Part shown: positions 20,691-29,710 of the stretch, one piece after another
Layout of the letters: each line of letters starts with the position of its first letter
How positions within the stretch are numbered: position 1 is the first letter of the stretch
Assembly: GCF_041435335.1 (NCBI RefSeq)
Contig: NZ_CP108430.1
Coordinates: 4,495,501-4,559,500 of the forward strand
DNA from: Streptomyces sp. NBC_01283
Lineage (GTDB): Bacteria; Actinomycetota; Actinomycetes; Streptomycetales; Streptomycetaceae
Length of the DNA stretch: 64,000 bases
Direction: 5' to 3'
Position numbers and translations under genes: made by a program
The notes under the pieces: generated by a model
Seen by the model: the letters and a program-made list of their open reading frames with translations, nothing else
The model's database searches: none
What the model was told of the DNA's origin: nothing

Positions 20691-22172
20691 GTGGCATCAA
20701 TGCCTCAGCACACCCAGAAACTCGCGCGGAACAAGGCCCTCGCGGCGACCGCGCTCTGCGCCGCGACCGTGCTCGGTGTCGCGGGCCTGACCGCGGGCGG
20801 CGCGTCCGCCGCCGACCGTGGTGTCGAGCCCGCCAACCCGACGGCCGACTACAACAACGACGGTTACGCGGACCTCGCGGTCGGCGTGCCCGGCGCGACG
20901 GTCGACGGCAAGGCCAAGGCCGGTTACGTGAACGTCGTCTGGGGCGGCAAGTCGGGCCTCGGCAAGCACGGCTCGACCACGGTCAGCCAGTCCACGGCGG
21001 GCGTGCCCGGCACCGCGGAGGCGGGCGACGGGTTCGGCACGGCCGTCGACTCGAACGACATGAACGGCGACGGTTACAGCGACCTGATCGTCGGCGCGCC
21101 CGACGAGGACACCGACGCGGGCCTGTCCGCCGGTACCGTCGCTGTCGTGTGGGGCGCGGCGAACGGCTTCAAGGGCGGCTTCACCGCGGCCAACGGGCAG
21201 GTCAGTGACGGCAGTTACGGTGCGGTGCTCGCGAGCGGCGACTTCGACCGGGACGGCGACGAGGACATCGCCCTCAACTCCCACTTCGACGAGACCAGCT
21301 CGATCGTGATGCGGCCGGGCCCCTTCACCGCGGGTTCTCCCTCGGACGTGTCCCGGGTCGAGGGCTGGCACTTCGCGGGGCCCCGCACCATGGTCGCCGG
21401 TGACTTCGACGGCGACGGCAAGGACGACCTCGCGTTCAGTTACGCCGGTATGGAGGTCAGCGGTACGGCGGTGATGAGCCGTGAGGCGGGGAGCGGCGAG
21501 TGGAAGACGACGTGGTCCACGGGCGACAGCACCGACAGCGCGCTCGCCGCCGGTGACTTCGACGGCGACAACACGACGGACCTGGCGATCGGCAACGTCC
21601 GGCCCAACCCCGAGTCGGAGACCACGTACTGCGAGGAGCGTCTCGGCGGGGCCATCGCGACGGTCTACGGCAAGAAGGGCACCACACTCGGCGGCCCGTC
21701 CTCGTGCACGACGCAGAGCGGTCCGCAGGTCGGCGGGGACCCGGAGGCCGAGGACAACTTCGGGGCGCGGCTCGCGTCCCTCGACTCCGACCAGGACGGG
21801 CGCGAGGAGCTGATCGCGGGCTCCGACACGGAGGCGGTCGGGACCGCCAAGAACGCGGGCTCGTACTGGTTCCTCACCTCGACCGGTGCGGGGACGACTC
21901 TCGCGGGGCCGGCCTTCAGCCAGAACACCGCGGGTGTGGCGGGCACGGCGGAGGCGGGCGACCGCCTCGGCGCGGCGGTCACCGCCGGTGACTACAACGG
22001 CGACGGCCTCCCCGACTTCGCCGTGGGCGCGCCCGGCGAGGACGCGAAGTCGGGCGGCGTCTGGTACGCCGCGACCCCCACGGACGGGCCTAGCCCGGCG
22101 GTGACGTCGGTGACGCCGGGGAAGCTGGGGCTGGCCGGGGCCAGCGGGTACGGGGCGGTGCTCAGCCGCTAG
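20691..22172 (+). CDS. Secreted FG-GAP repeat protein 3
   Basis: GTG 20691 follows GGAG by eight bases, 55 bases after the preceding stop. The 493-residue product has a signal peptide ending near GGASAAD (about 43) and seven loops (DYNNDGYADL, DMNGDGYSDL, DFDRDGDEDI, DFDGDGKDDL, DFDGDNTTDL, DSDQDGREEL, DYNGDGLPDF). Two cysteines (in TTYCEERLGG and SSCTTQSG) could form a disulfide, unlike in protein 2. Probably co-transcribed with its upstream neighbour. Function unknown, presumably binding an extracellular partner. Confidence 0.87.
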   Translation: MASMPQHTQKLARNKALAATALCAATVLGVAGLTAGGASAADRGVEPANPTADYNNDGYADLAVGVPGATVDGKAKAGYVNVVWGGKSGLGKHGSTTVSQSTAGVPGTAEAGDGFGTAVDSNDMNGDGYSDLIVGAPDEDTDAGLSAGTVAVVWGAANGFKGGFTAANGQVSDGSYGAVLASGDFDRDGDEDIALNSHFDETSSIVMRPGPFTAGSPSDVSRVEGWHFAGPRTMVAGDFDGDGKDDLAFSYAGMEVSGTAVMSREAGSGEWKTTWSTGDSTDSALAAGDFDGDNTTDLAIGNVRPNPESETTYCEERLGGAIATVYGKKGTTLGGPSSCTTQSGPQVGGDPEAEDNFGARLASLDSDQDGREELIAGSDTEAVGTAKNAGSYWFLTSTGAGTTLAGPAFSQNTAGVAGTAEAGDRLGAAVTAGDYNGDGLPDFAVGAPGEDAKSGGVWYAATPTDGPSPAVTSVTPGKLGLAGASGYGAVLSR

Positions 22173-22216
22173 CCGCCGGGTGCTGGCCGCTGGGCTGGAC
22201 GTACCGCACCGGCCGC

Positions 22217-22433
22217 CGTGTGTCCGCGGGCCCGCCGTGGCCGGGCGCGCAGTTCCCCGCGCCCCTTAAGCCGCCATGCGCCCGCGGGCCCATCGTGGCC
22301 GGTCGCCCAGTTCCTCGCGGGACGCCTCACCGCGGGCGCTTGGTGACGGCGGCCCCGCGGGCGCAACAGGCCGTCGTGCGCCCGCGGGCCCGTCGTCGCT
22401 GGGCGCGCAGTTCCTCGCGCCCCTTCGGGGCGC
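22217..22433. repeat. Three degenerate copies of an intergenic repeat
   Basis: The 463-base gap 22173-22635 holds no gene but three copies (about 22217-22267, 22273-22322, 22371-22433) of a GC-rich unit: CGCGGGCCC, then 12-16 bases on GCGCAGTTCC, then CGCGCCCCTT. The third copy is followed by CGGGGCGC, which pairs with the preceding GCGCCCC to form a hairpin. A further copy lies at 31271. The unit resembles repeats common between Streptomyces genes. Copy B is the most diverged. Confidence 0.7.
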
Positions 22434-22635
22434 TGCCCCTGGACGGAAACCCGACCGAACCTCCGTAAGACGGCCAACTCCCCTCTCCCATACAACCCTT
22501 GCCCCGCGCCGCGAGTCTCCCGTTCGCCAACAAGGTGTGATGTCCGGGCCAAAACCCGGTGAACGCGCCCCACCGGCACCCCATCGACTGCGGATGTCCG
22601 CCAGGCATCCCCGCATGCAGCAGGAGACCGACGGA

Positions 22636-24120
22636 ATGCCCAAGCACAAGCGCACTTCCCCGCTCGCCCGATCCAGACGCGGCCGCCTCGCGGCGGCAAC
22701 GGCCACCGCCGCCGCGCTGACGGGCGGACTCCTCACTCTCACGGCCACCACGGCGACCGCCGCGCCCGCCGCGGCCACCCAGCCGGACGACGCCGACTTC
22801 AACGGCGACGGCGTGGCCGACCTCGCCACCAGCGCCCCGCACGCCAACGTCGGCGGCAAGGACAAGGCGGGCCAGGTCGTCGTCACGTACGGCGGTGCCG
22901 AGCAGCGCCACGTCACCTACAGCCAGAACAGCGCGGGCGTGCCCGGCTCCGCCGAGACGCGTGACTACTTCGGCGGCGACACCGCGTACGGCGACTTCGA
23001 CGGCGACGGCTACGACGACCTCGCCGTCGGCGCCCCCGGCGAGGACGTCGGCAGCGACACCGACGGCGGCACCGTCCAGGTCCTGTGGGGCTCCCCCGGC
23101 GGCCTGTCCGGCGGCTCCACGATCAAGGACCCGCGCCCCACCAAGCACGACAACTTCGGCGGCCCGATCCAGGCGGGTGACTTCGACGGCGACGGCAAGG
23201 ACGACCTCGCCGTCGGCGCCGCGTCGGGCGCCGCCACCATCGACGTCCTCGACGGCGGGATCTCCCGCTCCGGCGCCACCGGCGGCCGCTACACGGTCCT
23301 GCCTCCCATCCACAGCGGCGAAGGCGCGGGCCCCTTCAACCTGCACTCCGGGGACGTCAACGGCGACGGCAAGGACGACCTGATCGTCAACGGCTACTCC
23401 ACCGGCGACGACTACAACGCCAACCTCTGGCTGCCCGGCAGCGCGAACGGCGTCACCACGAGCGGCGTCCAGCGGCTGCCCGCCGGCATCATCACCGACG
23501 TCGGCGACACGGACAGCGACGGCTACGGCGACGTCATCATCGGCCTGGACTGGGACGAGGGCATCGACGGCGCCAACAAGGGCGGCACGGTGTACGTCGT
23601 GAAGGGCAACGCGAACGGCCCGTACGGCGACAGCCAGGCCTTCACCCAGGACACTGCGGGCATCCCCGGCGGCAGCGAGAAGGGCGACTTCTTCGGCTCC
23701 GAACTCGACCTCGGGGACATCAACGGCGACGGCCACCTCGACCTGGTCGCCAGCTCCCCCGGCGAGGACCTGAACGGCGTCACCGACGCGGGTTCCCTCA
23801 CCGTCATCTACGGCGCGGCGGACGGCTCGGGCCTCTCCACGGCAGGGGCGGCCCTCTACAGCCAGGACACCCCCGGTGTCCCCAACGCCAACGAGAAGAG
23901 CGACTTCTTCGGGTCCGACGTCCACGTCGACGACCTGAACGCCGACGGCCGGGGCGATGTCGCCGTCGGGGCGATGGGCGAGAACGGCCTGAACGGCGCG
24001 GTGTACATCCTGGACGCCCTGCCCGACGGCTCCCTCGCGGGCACGTCCGGCGTCTACACGTCCACGGTCGGCATCTCGTCCTCGGGCACCCCCCGCCTCG
24101 GCGTCGGCTTCGCGGACTAA
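22636..24120 (+). CDS. Secreted FG-GAP repeat protein 4
   Basis: ATG 22636 is chosen because GGAG lies nine bases before it and the signal peptide begins there; the longer open frame reads through intergenic repeats. 494 residues: an RSRRGRLAAA n-region that could suit Tat or Sec export, cleavage near TATAAPAA, then seven loops (DFNGDGVADL, DFDGDGYDDL, DFDGDGKDDL, DVNGDGKDDL, DTDSDGYGDV, DINGDGHLDL, DLNADGRGDV). It lies after a long repeat-filled gap, so probably has its own promoter. Ends at a strong hairpin. Confidence 0.87.
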   Translation: MPKHKRTSPLARSRRGRLAAATATAAALTGGLLTLTATTATAAPAAATQPDDADFNGDGVADLATSAPHANVGGKDKAGQVVVTYGGAEQRHVTYSQNSAGVPGSAETRDYFGGDTAYGDFDGDGYDDLAVGAPGEDVGSDTDGGTVQVLWGSPGGLSGGSTIKDPRPTKHDNFGGPIQAGDFDGDGKDDLAVGAASGAATIDVLDGGISRSGATGGRYTVLPPIHSGEGAGPFNLHSGDVNGDGKDDLIVNGYSTGDDYNANLWLPGSANGVTTSGVQRLPAGIITDVGDTDSDGYGDVIIGLDWDEGIDGANKGGTVYVVKGNANGPYGDSQAFTQDTAGIPGGSEKGDFFGSELDLGDINGDGHLDLVASSPGEDLNGVTDAGSLTVIYGAADGSGLSTAGAALYSQDTPGVPNANEKSDFFGSDVHVDDLNADGRGDVAVGAMGENGLNGAVYILDALPDGSLAGTSGVYTSTVGISSSGTPRLGVGFAD

Positions 24121-24147
24121 CCCCGCAGCCCCCCCTCTCTCTCCACT

Positions 24148-24181
24148 GCCGGGCCCGCACCTCCTCCGATGCGGGCCCGGC
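24148..24181 (+). terminator. Hairpin terminator
   Basis: A perfect 12-bp stem (GCCGGGCCCGCA and its complement) with a 10-base loop lies 27 bases past the stop of FG-GAP protein 4. Confidence 0.8.
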
Positions 24182-24210
24182 CTCTAGACCATCGACAAGT
24201 TGGAGTCCCC

Positions 24211-25683
24211 GTGACCCTGCGCCCACGCACCATCGCCCTGGCCGCCGCCACCGCCCTCGCCGCCACCGGTCTTGTCCTCCCTCTCGCGGGGGCCGCCGGT
24301 GCCGCGCCCGGGGCCGCCGATGCTCCGCTCGTCAGTGACTTCAACGGGGACGGTTACGACGACCTCTTCGTCGGTGTGCCCAGTGGCAGTGTCGGGGGTG
24401 AGGCCAAGGCGGGGTACGTGAGTGTCGTGTTCGGGGGGAAGTACGGGCCGGGGCCGCACGATGTGCGGCGGATCACCCAGGCCACCGTCGAGGTGCCCGG
24501 CACGCCCGAGGCCGGGGACCGGTTCGGAGGGTCCGTCGTCGCCGCGCACGTCGACGGCGACCAGTACGCCGACCTCGTCATCGGCGCTCCCGGCGAGGAC
24601 ATCGACGCCAAGACCGACGCCGGTTCCGTCACCGTCCTCTACGGGACAGGGGACGGCTTCGCCCTGGCCAACACCGCCGCCAGGGGCGCCGCGTCGAACG
24701 ACGCGTACGGCAACGCCCTCGTCGCCGCCGACTTCACCGGCGACACGGACGTCGACCTCGCGATCGGCGGCAAGGACAAGGTCGTCGCGAACTTCAACCC
24801 GTTCGCCGCCGACACCCAGCCCCTCATGGCCGACCGCATGGGCGGGCGCGCCCCCGTCATGGCCACCGGCGACTTCGACACCGACGGGCTGCCCGACCTC
24901 GCCCTCGGCTACTACACGCAGAACCAGCCCTACACCCAGTCCCACCTCCGCCTCTACGGCTGGAACAAGGACGAGGGCTCCATGGCCAACTTCTGGAACA
25001 ACTCCAACGGCGCCGCGAACGCCCTGGCCGGCGGCGACTTCGACGGCGACGGCTACGACGACCTCGCCCTCGGCAACTGCCGCGAGATCGCCGACGAGAA
25101 CATCACCGACCCGTGCGGTCCGGAGCAGCTCGCCAAGGGCGGCGCCGTCCACATCCGCTTCGGCGGCCCGAACGGCAGCTTCGGCTGGGAGCAGCAGACG
25201 TTCAACCAGGACACCCCGGGCATGCCCGGCGTCGCCGAGACCGGTGACGGCTTCGGCGACGCGCTCTCCGTGGCGGACATCGACGCCGACGGCCACGACG
25301 ACCTGATCGCGGGCGCCCCCGGCGAGGCCATCGGCAGCGCGGCGAAGGCGGGCAGCGTCACCGTCCTGAAGGGCGGCGAGATGGGCCTGCTCGACCCGGC
25401 GGGCGCGGCGAACCCGGGCACGGCCGCCTACCAGCAGAACTCCCCAGACATCCTGGGCGTCGCCCAGGCGGGCGACCTCTTCGGGGCGGCACTCGCCTTC
25501 GGTGACCACAACGGCGACGGCGTACCGGACCTGTCCGTCGCGGCGCCCGGCGAGAACTCCGCAGCGGGCGGCGTCTGGGACCTGCCGGGCGCGAAGGCAG
25601 GCGGCTCGGTCGTCACCCCGAACTCCCTTGGCCTGCCCGCCTCTTTGAACCCGCTGGCCTACGGATCGGTGCTCGGGAAGTAA
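24211..25683 (+). CDS. Secreted FG-GAP repeat protein 5
   Basis: GTG 24211 has TTGGAG five bases upstream. The signal peptide (RTIALAAATALAATGLVLP) is cleaved near AGAAPGAA. Seven loops follow (DFNGDGYDDL, HVDGDQYADL, DFTGDTDVDL, DFDTDGLPDL, DFDGDGYDDL, DIDADGHDDL, DHNGDGVPDL), with one Cys pair in the fifth blade (GNCREIADENITDPCG). 490 residues. Last of the array. As with the others, there is no enzyme motif, so an adhesive or ligand-binding role outside the cell is inferred from the fold. Confidence 0.87.
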   Translation: MTLRPRTIALAAATALAATGLVLPLAGAAGAAPGAADAPLVSDFNGDGYDDLFVGVPSGSVGGEAKAGYVSVVFGGKYGPGPHDVRRITQATVEVPGTPEAGDRFGGSVVAAHVDGDQYADLVIGAPGEDIDAKTDAGSVTVLYGTGDGFALANTAARGAASNDAYGNALVAADFTGDTDVDLAIGGKDKVVANFNPFAADTQPLMADRMGGRAPVMATGDFDTDGLPDLALGYYTQNQPYTQSHLRLYGWNKDEGSMANFWNNSNGAANALAGGDFDGDGYDDLALGNCREIADENITDPCGPEQLAKGGAVHIRFGGPNGSFGWEQQTFNQDTPGMPGVAETGDGFGDALSVADIDADGHDDLIAGAPGEAIGSAAKAGSVTVLKGGEMGLLDPAGAANPGTAAYQQNSPDILGVAQAGDLFGAALAFGDHNGDGVPDLSVAAPGENSAAGGVWDLPGAKAGGSVVTPNSLGLPASLNPLAYGSVLGK

Positions 25684-25829
25684 CCGGTCCCCGGCGGCAC
25701 CCGGACCGTGGGAGGACCCTGGGGAAAACCCCTCAGGGTCCCCCTAAGGGTTGTCACAGGTCAGCGGCAAAGCCGCTCTCCTCCACAGGACGGACGACCC
25801 GGGCCCTCCAGACCAGGTACGTTCGATTC

Positions 25830-26807
25830 GTGGCTGGATTCAGGATCGGACGCGGCCGGGACAACCGCACCCCGCAAGCGCGACCCCAACAACGACCGCG
25901 GCAGGAGCCGTACGGGCAGCAGGCCCCCCAGGGCCAGCAGCCTCCGTACGGCTCCCCTCAGCCGCCCCCGCAGCAGTACGGCAGGCAGCAGCCGCCGTAC
26001 GGCCAGGGCCAGAGAGGCCAGGGCCAGGGCGGATACGGCGGGCAGCAGTGGCCGCAGCCGGGCGGCAACCACGGCAACCACGGCGAGCCGGAGTACTTCG
26101 GCGGGCCGGGAGGCCAGGGGCACGGCGGCCAGGGCGGACAAGGCGGACAGGGCTTCGATCCGTACGCCGCCAACAACCCGGGTCACACCCAGGCCTTCTC
26201 CGTGGGCGAGGACCCGTACAACCAGGGCGACACCTACCGCGCGGGCCAGGCCCCCGCCCCGGTGGGCCCGCGCCTGCACTGGAAGGACCTGCTGCGCGGC
26301 ATCGTGCTGCGCCCGGGCCCGACCTTCCTCCAGATGCGGGACTACGCGATGTGGGCCCCGGCCCTCATCGTGACGTTCCTCTACGGCCTGCTCGCCATCT
26401 TCGGCTTCGACGGCGCCCGCGAGGACGCCATCAGCGCCACGCTCTCCACGGCCGTGCCGTACGTCCTCACCACGGGCGTCGCGATCACGATCAGTGCGTT
26501 CATCCTGGGCGTGGTCACGCACACCCTCGCCCGCCAGCTCGGCGGCGACGGTGCCTGGCAGCCGACGGTCGGCCTCTCCATGCTGATCATGTCCATCACG
26601 GACGCGCCCCGCGTGATCGTCGCGATGTTCCTCGGCGGCGGCCAGTCCTTCGTCCAGCTGCTCGGCTGGCTGACCTGGATCGCGGCGGGCGCGCTGCTCA
26701 CGGCCATGGTGAGCAAGTCGCACGACCTGCCGTGGCCGAAGGCGCTCGGCGCGTCGGCGATCCAGCTGCTCGCGCTGCTGTCGATCATCAAGCTCGGCAC
26801 GTTCTAA
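25830..26807 (+). CDS. Yip1-family membrane protein with Gln/Gly-rich head
   Basis: 325 residues (GTG start). Residues 1-140 are a cytosolic-looking Gln/Pro/Gly-rich tail (QQPPYGQ and GGQGGQG runs). From about 150 a Yip1 domain follows with five membrane helices (ALIVTFLYGLLAIFGF, VLTTGVAITISAFILGVVT, LSMLIMSITDAPRVIVAMF, LLGWLTWIAAGALLTAMV, IQLLALLSIIKLGTF). Bacterial Yip1 proteins have no settled role. The long head might bind partners at the membrane. Ends at a perfect 18-bp hairpin shared with the convergent phosphoribosyltransferase. Confidence 0.82.
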   Translation: MAGFRIGRGRDNRTPQARPQQRPRQEPYGQQAPQGQQPPYGSPQPPPQQYGRQQPPYGQGQRGQGQGGYGGQQWPQPGGNHGNHGEPEYFGGPGGQGHGGQGGQGGQGFDPYAANNPGHTQAFSVGEDPYNQGDTYRAGQAPAPVGPRLHWKDLLRGIVLRPGPTFLQMRDYAMWAPALIVTFLYGLLAIFGFDGAREDAISATLSTAVPYVLTTGVAITISAFILGVVTHTLARQLGGDGAWQPTVGLSMLIMSITDAPRVIVAMFLGGGQSFVQLLGWLTWIAAGALLTAMVSKSHDLPWPKALGASAIQLLALLSIIKLGTF

Positions 26808-26840
26808 CCCCGCGGACAGAGCAGACAGAACAGACAGAAC

Positions 26841-26880
26841 AGGACGGCCCCCGGCGGATCACTCCGCCGGGGGCCGTCCT
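26841..26880. terminator. Bidirectional hairpin terminator
   Basis: A perfect 18-bp stem (AGGACGGCCCCCGGCGGA and its complement) around the loop TCAC lies between two convergent genes. Confidence 0.88.
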
Positions 26881-26894
26881 CGTCCGTCCGGGTC

Positions 26895-27392
26895 TCAGGC
26901 GTCGAGAACCTGCCCGGCACGCTTCACGACGGGAGCCTCGACACTCCACGGGAAGTTGATCCAGTCGTCGGTGCGCTTCCAGACGTACTCGCACTTCACG
27001 AGCGACTGCGACTTCTCGTAGATGACGGCGGACCGCACCTCGGCCACGTGGTCGAGGCAGAAGTCGTGCACGAGCTTCAGCGTCTTCCCGGTGTCGGCGA
27101 CATCATCGGCGATGAGCACCTTCTTGTCGGTGAAGTCGATGGCGTTCGGCACGGGCGCCAGCATGACGGGCATTTCCAGGGTCGTCCCGACGCCCGTGTA
27201 GAACTCCACGTTGACCAGGTGGATGTTCTTGCAGTCGAGCGCGTACGCGAGGCCACCCGCGACGAAGACGCCACCGCGCGCGATCGAAAGCACCACGTCG
27301 GGCTGGTAGCCGTCATCGGCGATGGTCTGCGCGAGCTCGCGCACGGCGCCGCCGAACTTCTCGTACGTAAGGTTCTCGCGCACGTCACTCAT
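26895..27392 (-). CDS. Phosphoribosyltransferase
   Basis: 165 residues from ATG 27392. The PRPP-binding motif VLIADDVADTGKT is at 92-104, and the early SIARGG loop is the pyrophosphate site. The layout resembles xanthine/hypoxanthine-type and other type I phosphoribosyltransferases; the hood region is short and does not define the base. It begins eight bases after the dcd stop and is surely co-transcribed with it, which suggests nucleobase salvage. The ribosome binding site is weak, as expected for a coupled downstream gene. Confidence 0.88.
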   Translation of the reverse strand: MSDVRENLTYEKFGGAVRELAQTIADDGYQPDVVLSIARGGVFVAGGLAYALDCKNIHLVNVEFYTGVGTTLEMPVMLAPVPNAIDFTDKKVLIADDVADTGKTLKLVHDFCLDHVAEVRSAVIYEKSQSLVKCEYVWKRTDDWINFPWSVEAPVVKRAGQVLDA

Positions 27393-27400
27393 GCTGGATG

Positions 27401-27976
27401 TCACACCTGTGTCCGATGGAAATTGAGGAAGGAACGGGAGGCGGTGGGTCCGCGCTGGCCCTGGTAACGCGACCCGTACCGCTCCGACCCGTAGGGCTCC
27501 TCGGCGGGCGAGGTCAGCCGGAACAGGCAGAGCTGCCCGATCTTCATGCCCGGCCAGAGCTTGATCGGCAGCGTCGCGAGGTTGGAGAGCTCCAGGGTCA
27601 CGTGCCCGGAGAAGCCGGGGTCGATGAACCCGGCCGTGGAATGTGTCACAAGCCCGAGGCGCCCCAGGCTGGACTTGCCCTCCAGCCTGCTCGCGAGGTC
27701 GTCGGGCAGGCTGATGACCTCGTACGTCGAGGCCAGCACGAACTCGCCGGGGTGCAGGATGAACGGCTCGTCGCCCTCGGGCTCGACGAGCCGCGTGAGG
27801 TCGGCCTGCTCGACGGAGGGGTCGATGTGGGGGTAGCGGTGGTTCTCGAACACCCGGAAGTAGCGGTCGAGCCGCACGTCGATGCTTGAGGGCTGCACCA
27901 TGGATTCGTCGTACGGATCGATCCGTACTCGTCCGGTGTCGATCTCGGCCCGGATGTCCTTGTCTGAGAGAAGCAC
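27401..27976 (-). CDS. dcd: dCTP deaminase
   Basis: 191 residues from GTG 27976, the usual length for actinobacterial Dcd; it deaminates dCTP to dUTP for dTMP synthesis. The trimer-forming jelly roll is complete: [13 protein letters not shown] at the N-terminus, the active-site stretch [19 protein letters not shown], and [13 protein letters not shown]. The mycobacterial homologue also hydrolyses dUTP, so a bifunctional deaminase-diphosphatase is possible here. First gene of an operon with the phosphoribosyltransferase. Confidence 0.95.
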   Translation of the reverse strand: MLLSDKDIRAEIDTGRVRIDPYDESMVQPSSIDVRLDRYFRVFENHRYPHIDPSVEQADLTRLVEPEGDEPFILHPGEFVLASTYEVISLPDDLASRLEGKSSLGRLGLVTHSTAGFIDPGFSGHVTLELSNLATLPIKLWPGMKIGQLCLFRLTSPAEEPYGSERYGSRYQGQRGPTASRSFLNFHRTQV

Positions 27977-28091
27977 GCACCGAGGATACGCAGAGCGCGC
28001 GGGCCCGCCCCAATCGGACGGCCCCGCGCGCTGTCGTTCTCTGCGTCCGGTGCCTGCCTGCGCCTGCCTGGGCCTGCCTGGGCCTCTGCCG

Positions 28092-28250
28092 CTACCGCTT
28101 CTGCGACGCGACCGGCACGGCATGCCGCAACCGGGCACATCGTGGACAGCGGATCAGCCGGCCGGGTCCGAGCCGGTCGGCCTTCTGCATCGGGAACGAA
28201 GCAGTGCTGAACACGTGCCCTTCGGCACATCGGACGACGGTGTGCTCCAT
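28092..28250 (-). CDS. 52-aa zinc-ribbon-like protein
   Basis: ATG 28250 has GAGG five bases upstream (GAGGACTTG-ATG), which picks it out of a longer frame. The product carries [12 protein letters not shown] and, 25 residues later, [13 protein letters not shown], so one Cys-x3-His and one Cys-x2-Cys could bind zinc. Similar tiny proteins occur widely in Streptomyces. It lies upstream of dcd on the same strand, 115 bases away, and divergent from tRNA-Gly. Role unknown. Confidence 0.6.
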   Translation of the reverse strand: MEHTVVRCAEGHVFSTASFPMQKADRLGPGRLIRCPRCARLRHAVPVASQKR

Positions 28251-28522
28251 CAAGTCCTCGAGTCCCTTCCCCAAAGCCGTAGTTGAGCTCGCAGCGTCCC
28301 GCACTCTGCTCGTACGCGAGCTGACGACGAAAGGCCACATTACGGGACGAATGGGGCGCCCCTCCAGGCGGCACTCCGGTCCCTCACCGTACGCCCCAAC
28401 TCCCGCGTCCCGCAGCGCCATCCATGCCCCGGACAGCACGCAGGCCCCACGGCAAAAGCGCCCGGGGCCTGGGATGAGGTAGAGTGTGCGACGTTACGAC
28501 ACCGCCACAGACGGTGTCTTTC

Positions 28523-28596
28523 GCGGGTGTAGTTTAGTGGTAGAACATCAGCTTCCCAAGCTGAGAGTGCGAGTTCGATTCTCGTCACCCGCTCCA
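28523..28596 (+). tRNA. tRNA-Gly (anticodon CCC)
   Basis: The acceptor stem GCGGGTG (28523-28529) pairs with CACCCGC (28586-28592). The anticodon loop is TTCCCAA between TCAGC and GCTGA, giving CCC, which reads GGG. The T arm GAGTTCGATTC is normal. The discriminator base is T, as expected for glycine, and CCA is encoded at 28594-28596. A strong rho-independent terminator follows at once, so no integrated element is attached on the 3' side. Confidence 0.95.
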
Positions 28597-28602
28597 CAGT
28601 TG

Positions 28603-28631
28603 AGACCCAGGTCGGCGACCTGGGTCTTTTT
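28603..28631 (+). terminator. Rho-independent terminator of tRNA-Gly
   Basis: AGACCCAGGTC and its exact complement form an 11-bp stem followed by TTTTT, one of few T-tailed terminators in the window. Confidence 0.92.
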
Positions 28632-28651
28632 GTTTCCCCTTGCTTCCCCGT

Positions 28652-29125
28652 TCAGCCGAACTGGCCCGGCTGGTAGTCACCCGCCGGCTGCTGGACGATG
28701 ACGTTCACCCGGTTGTACGTGTTGATCAAGGCGATGAGCGACACCAGGGCGGCGAGCTGGTCCTCGTCGTAGTGCTTGGCGGCGTCCGCCCAGGCCTCGT
28801 CCGTGACACCGCCCGCCGCGTCGGCGACGCGCGTCCCCTGCTCCGTGAGCTCAAGGGCGGCGCGCTCCGCGTCCGTGAAGACCTTGGCCTCGCGCCAGGC
28901 GGCGACGAGGTTGAGGCGCGTCGACGTCTCGCCCGCGTGCGTGGCGTCCTTCGTGTGCATGTCGGTGCAGAACCCGCAGCCGTTGATCTGGCTGGCGCGG
29001 ATCTTCACCAGTTCCTGTGTCGCGGCGGGCAGGGTCGAGTCCGTCACGACCTTGGACGCCGAGTTGATGTGCTTCAGGACCTTGCCCGCGAGCGAGCTGC
29101 CGAAGAGGTTCAGACGAGCTTCCAT
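28652..29125 (-). CDS. AhpD-like carboxymuconolactone decarboxylase-fold protein
   Basis: 157 residues from ATG 29125. The AhpD core motif is present: C50-G-F-C53 followed by H57 (GCGFCTDMH). In AhpD-type alkylhydroperoxidases the two Cys and the His carry out peroxide reduction. The rest is an all-helical bundle (TQELVKIRASQING, then LVAAWREAKVFTDAERAAL). It is probably a cytosolic peroxidase-like oligomer. No neighbour suggests a substrate; a different CMD-family reaction cannot be excluded. Confidence 0.88.
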   Translation of the reverse strand: MEARLNLFGSSLAGKVLKHINSASKVVTDSTLPAATQELVKIRASQINGCGFCTDMHTKDATHAGETSTRLNLVAAWREAKVFTDAERAALELTEQGTRVADAAGGVTDEAWADAAKHYDEDQLAALVSLIALINTYNRVNVIVQQPAGDYQPGQFG

Positions 29126-29261
29126 GGTGATCTCCTATGCCGCTGCCGATGCTTCCATTCCTCTGACGGATGCGCTCGGCAAGATGTGACAGAGCAGGCG
29201 TCCCACAGTGCGCGCGTTACAGTCGGAGATTCCTTGAGTTCAACTGAATGGGGGGTCTCTC

Positions 29262-29627
29262 ATGGCACTTTTCGGAAACGCTCACACGATCGATCCGATG
29301 ACCGCGCAGCAGGACTACGCGCGTCTGCTGGGCCACGGTGAGCAGGTGCAGGCCGCGTTCCTGCTGATCCGCGACACCATGCTCTTCACCGATCGTCGCC
29401 TCGTCCTCGTCGACAAGCAGGGGATAACCGGCAAGAAGGTCGAGTACCACTCGGTCCCCTACCGCAGCATCACGCACTTCGCGGTCGAGACCGCCGGGCA
29501 CTTCGACCTCGACGCCGAGCTCAAGATCTGGATCTCCGGGACCCCCGAGCCGATCCAGAAGACGTTCACGAAGGGCGTCGACATCTACGAGGTCCAGGCG
29601 ATCCTCACGCAGTACGTGGCCCGCTGA
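29262..29627 (+). CDS. Bacterial PH-domain protein
   Basis: 121 residues from ATG 29262. It is a single bacterial pleckstrin-homology-like domain (bPH family): EQVQAAFLLIRDTMLFTDRRL forms the first strands, KVEYHSVPYRSITHF and LDAELKIWISG the later ones, with a C-terminal helix (VYEVQAILTQYV-like). Members usually form ring-shaped oligomers of unknown role. Monocistronic, ending at a 12-bp hairpin. Confidence 0.85.
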   Translation: MALFGNAHTIDPMTAQQDYARLLGHGEQVQAAFLLIRDTMLFTDRRLVLVDKQGITGKKVEYHSVPYRSITHFAVETAGHFDLDAELKIWISGTPEPIQKTFTKGVDIYEVQAILTQYVAR

Positions 29628-29641
29628 CGCACCTCGGGCCG

Positions 29642-29679
29642 GTTCGCCCTACGGGCCTGTAGTGGTTCGTAGGGCGAAC
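29642..29679. terminator. Bidirectional hairpin terminator
   Basis: A 12-bp stem (GTTCGCCCTACG and its complement) with a 14-base loop lies between convergent genes. Confidence 0.7.
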
Positions 29680-29710
29680 GCCGATCGTGGATCCCGCCGT
29701 GCACCGGGCC

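Noticed and set aside
28523..28596. tRNA-Gly as integration site of an element
   Set aside because: A normal terminator follows directly and the next genes look like core genes; no integrase or duplicated 3' end is visible.
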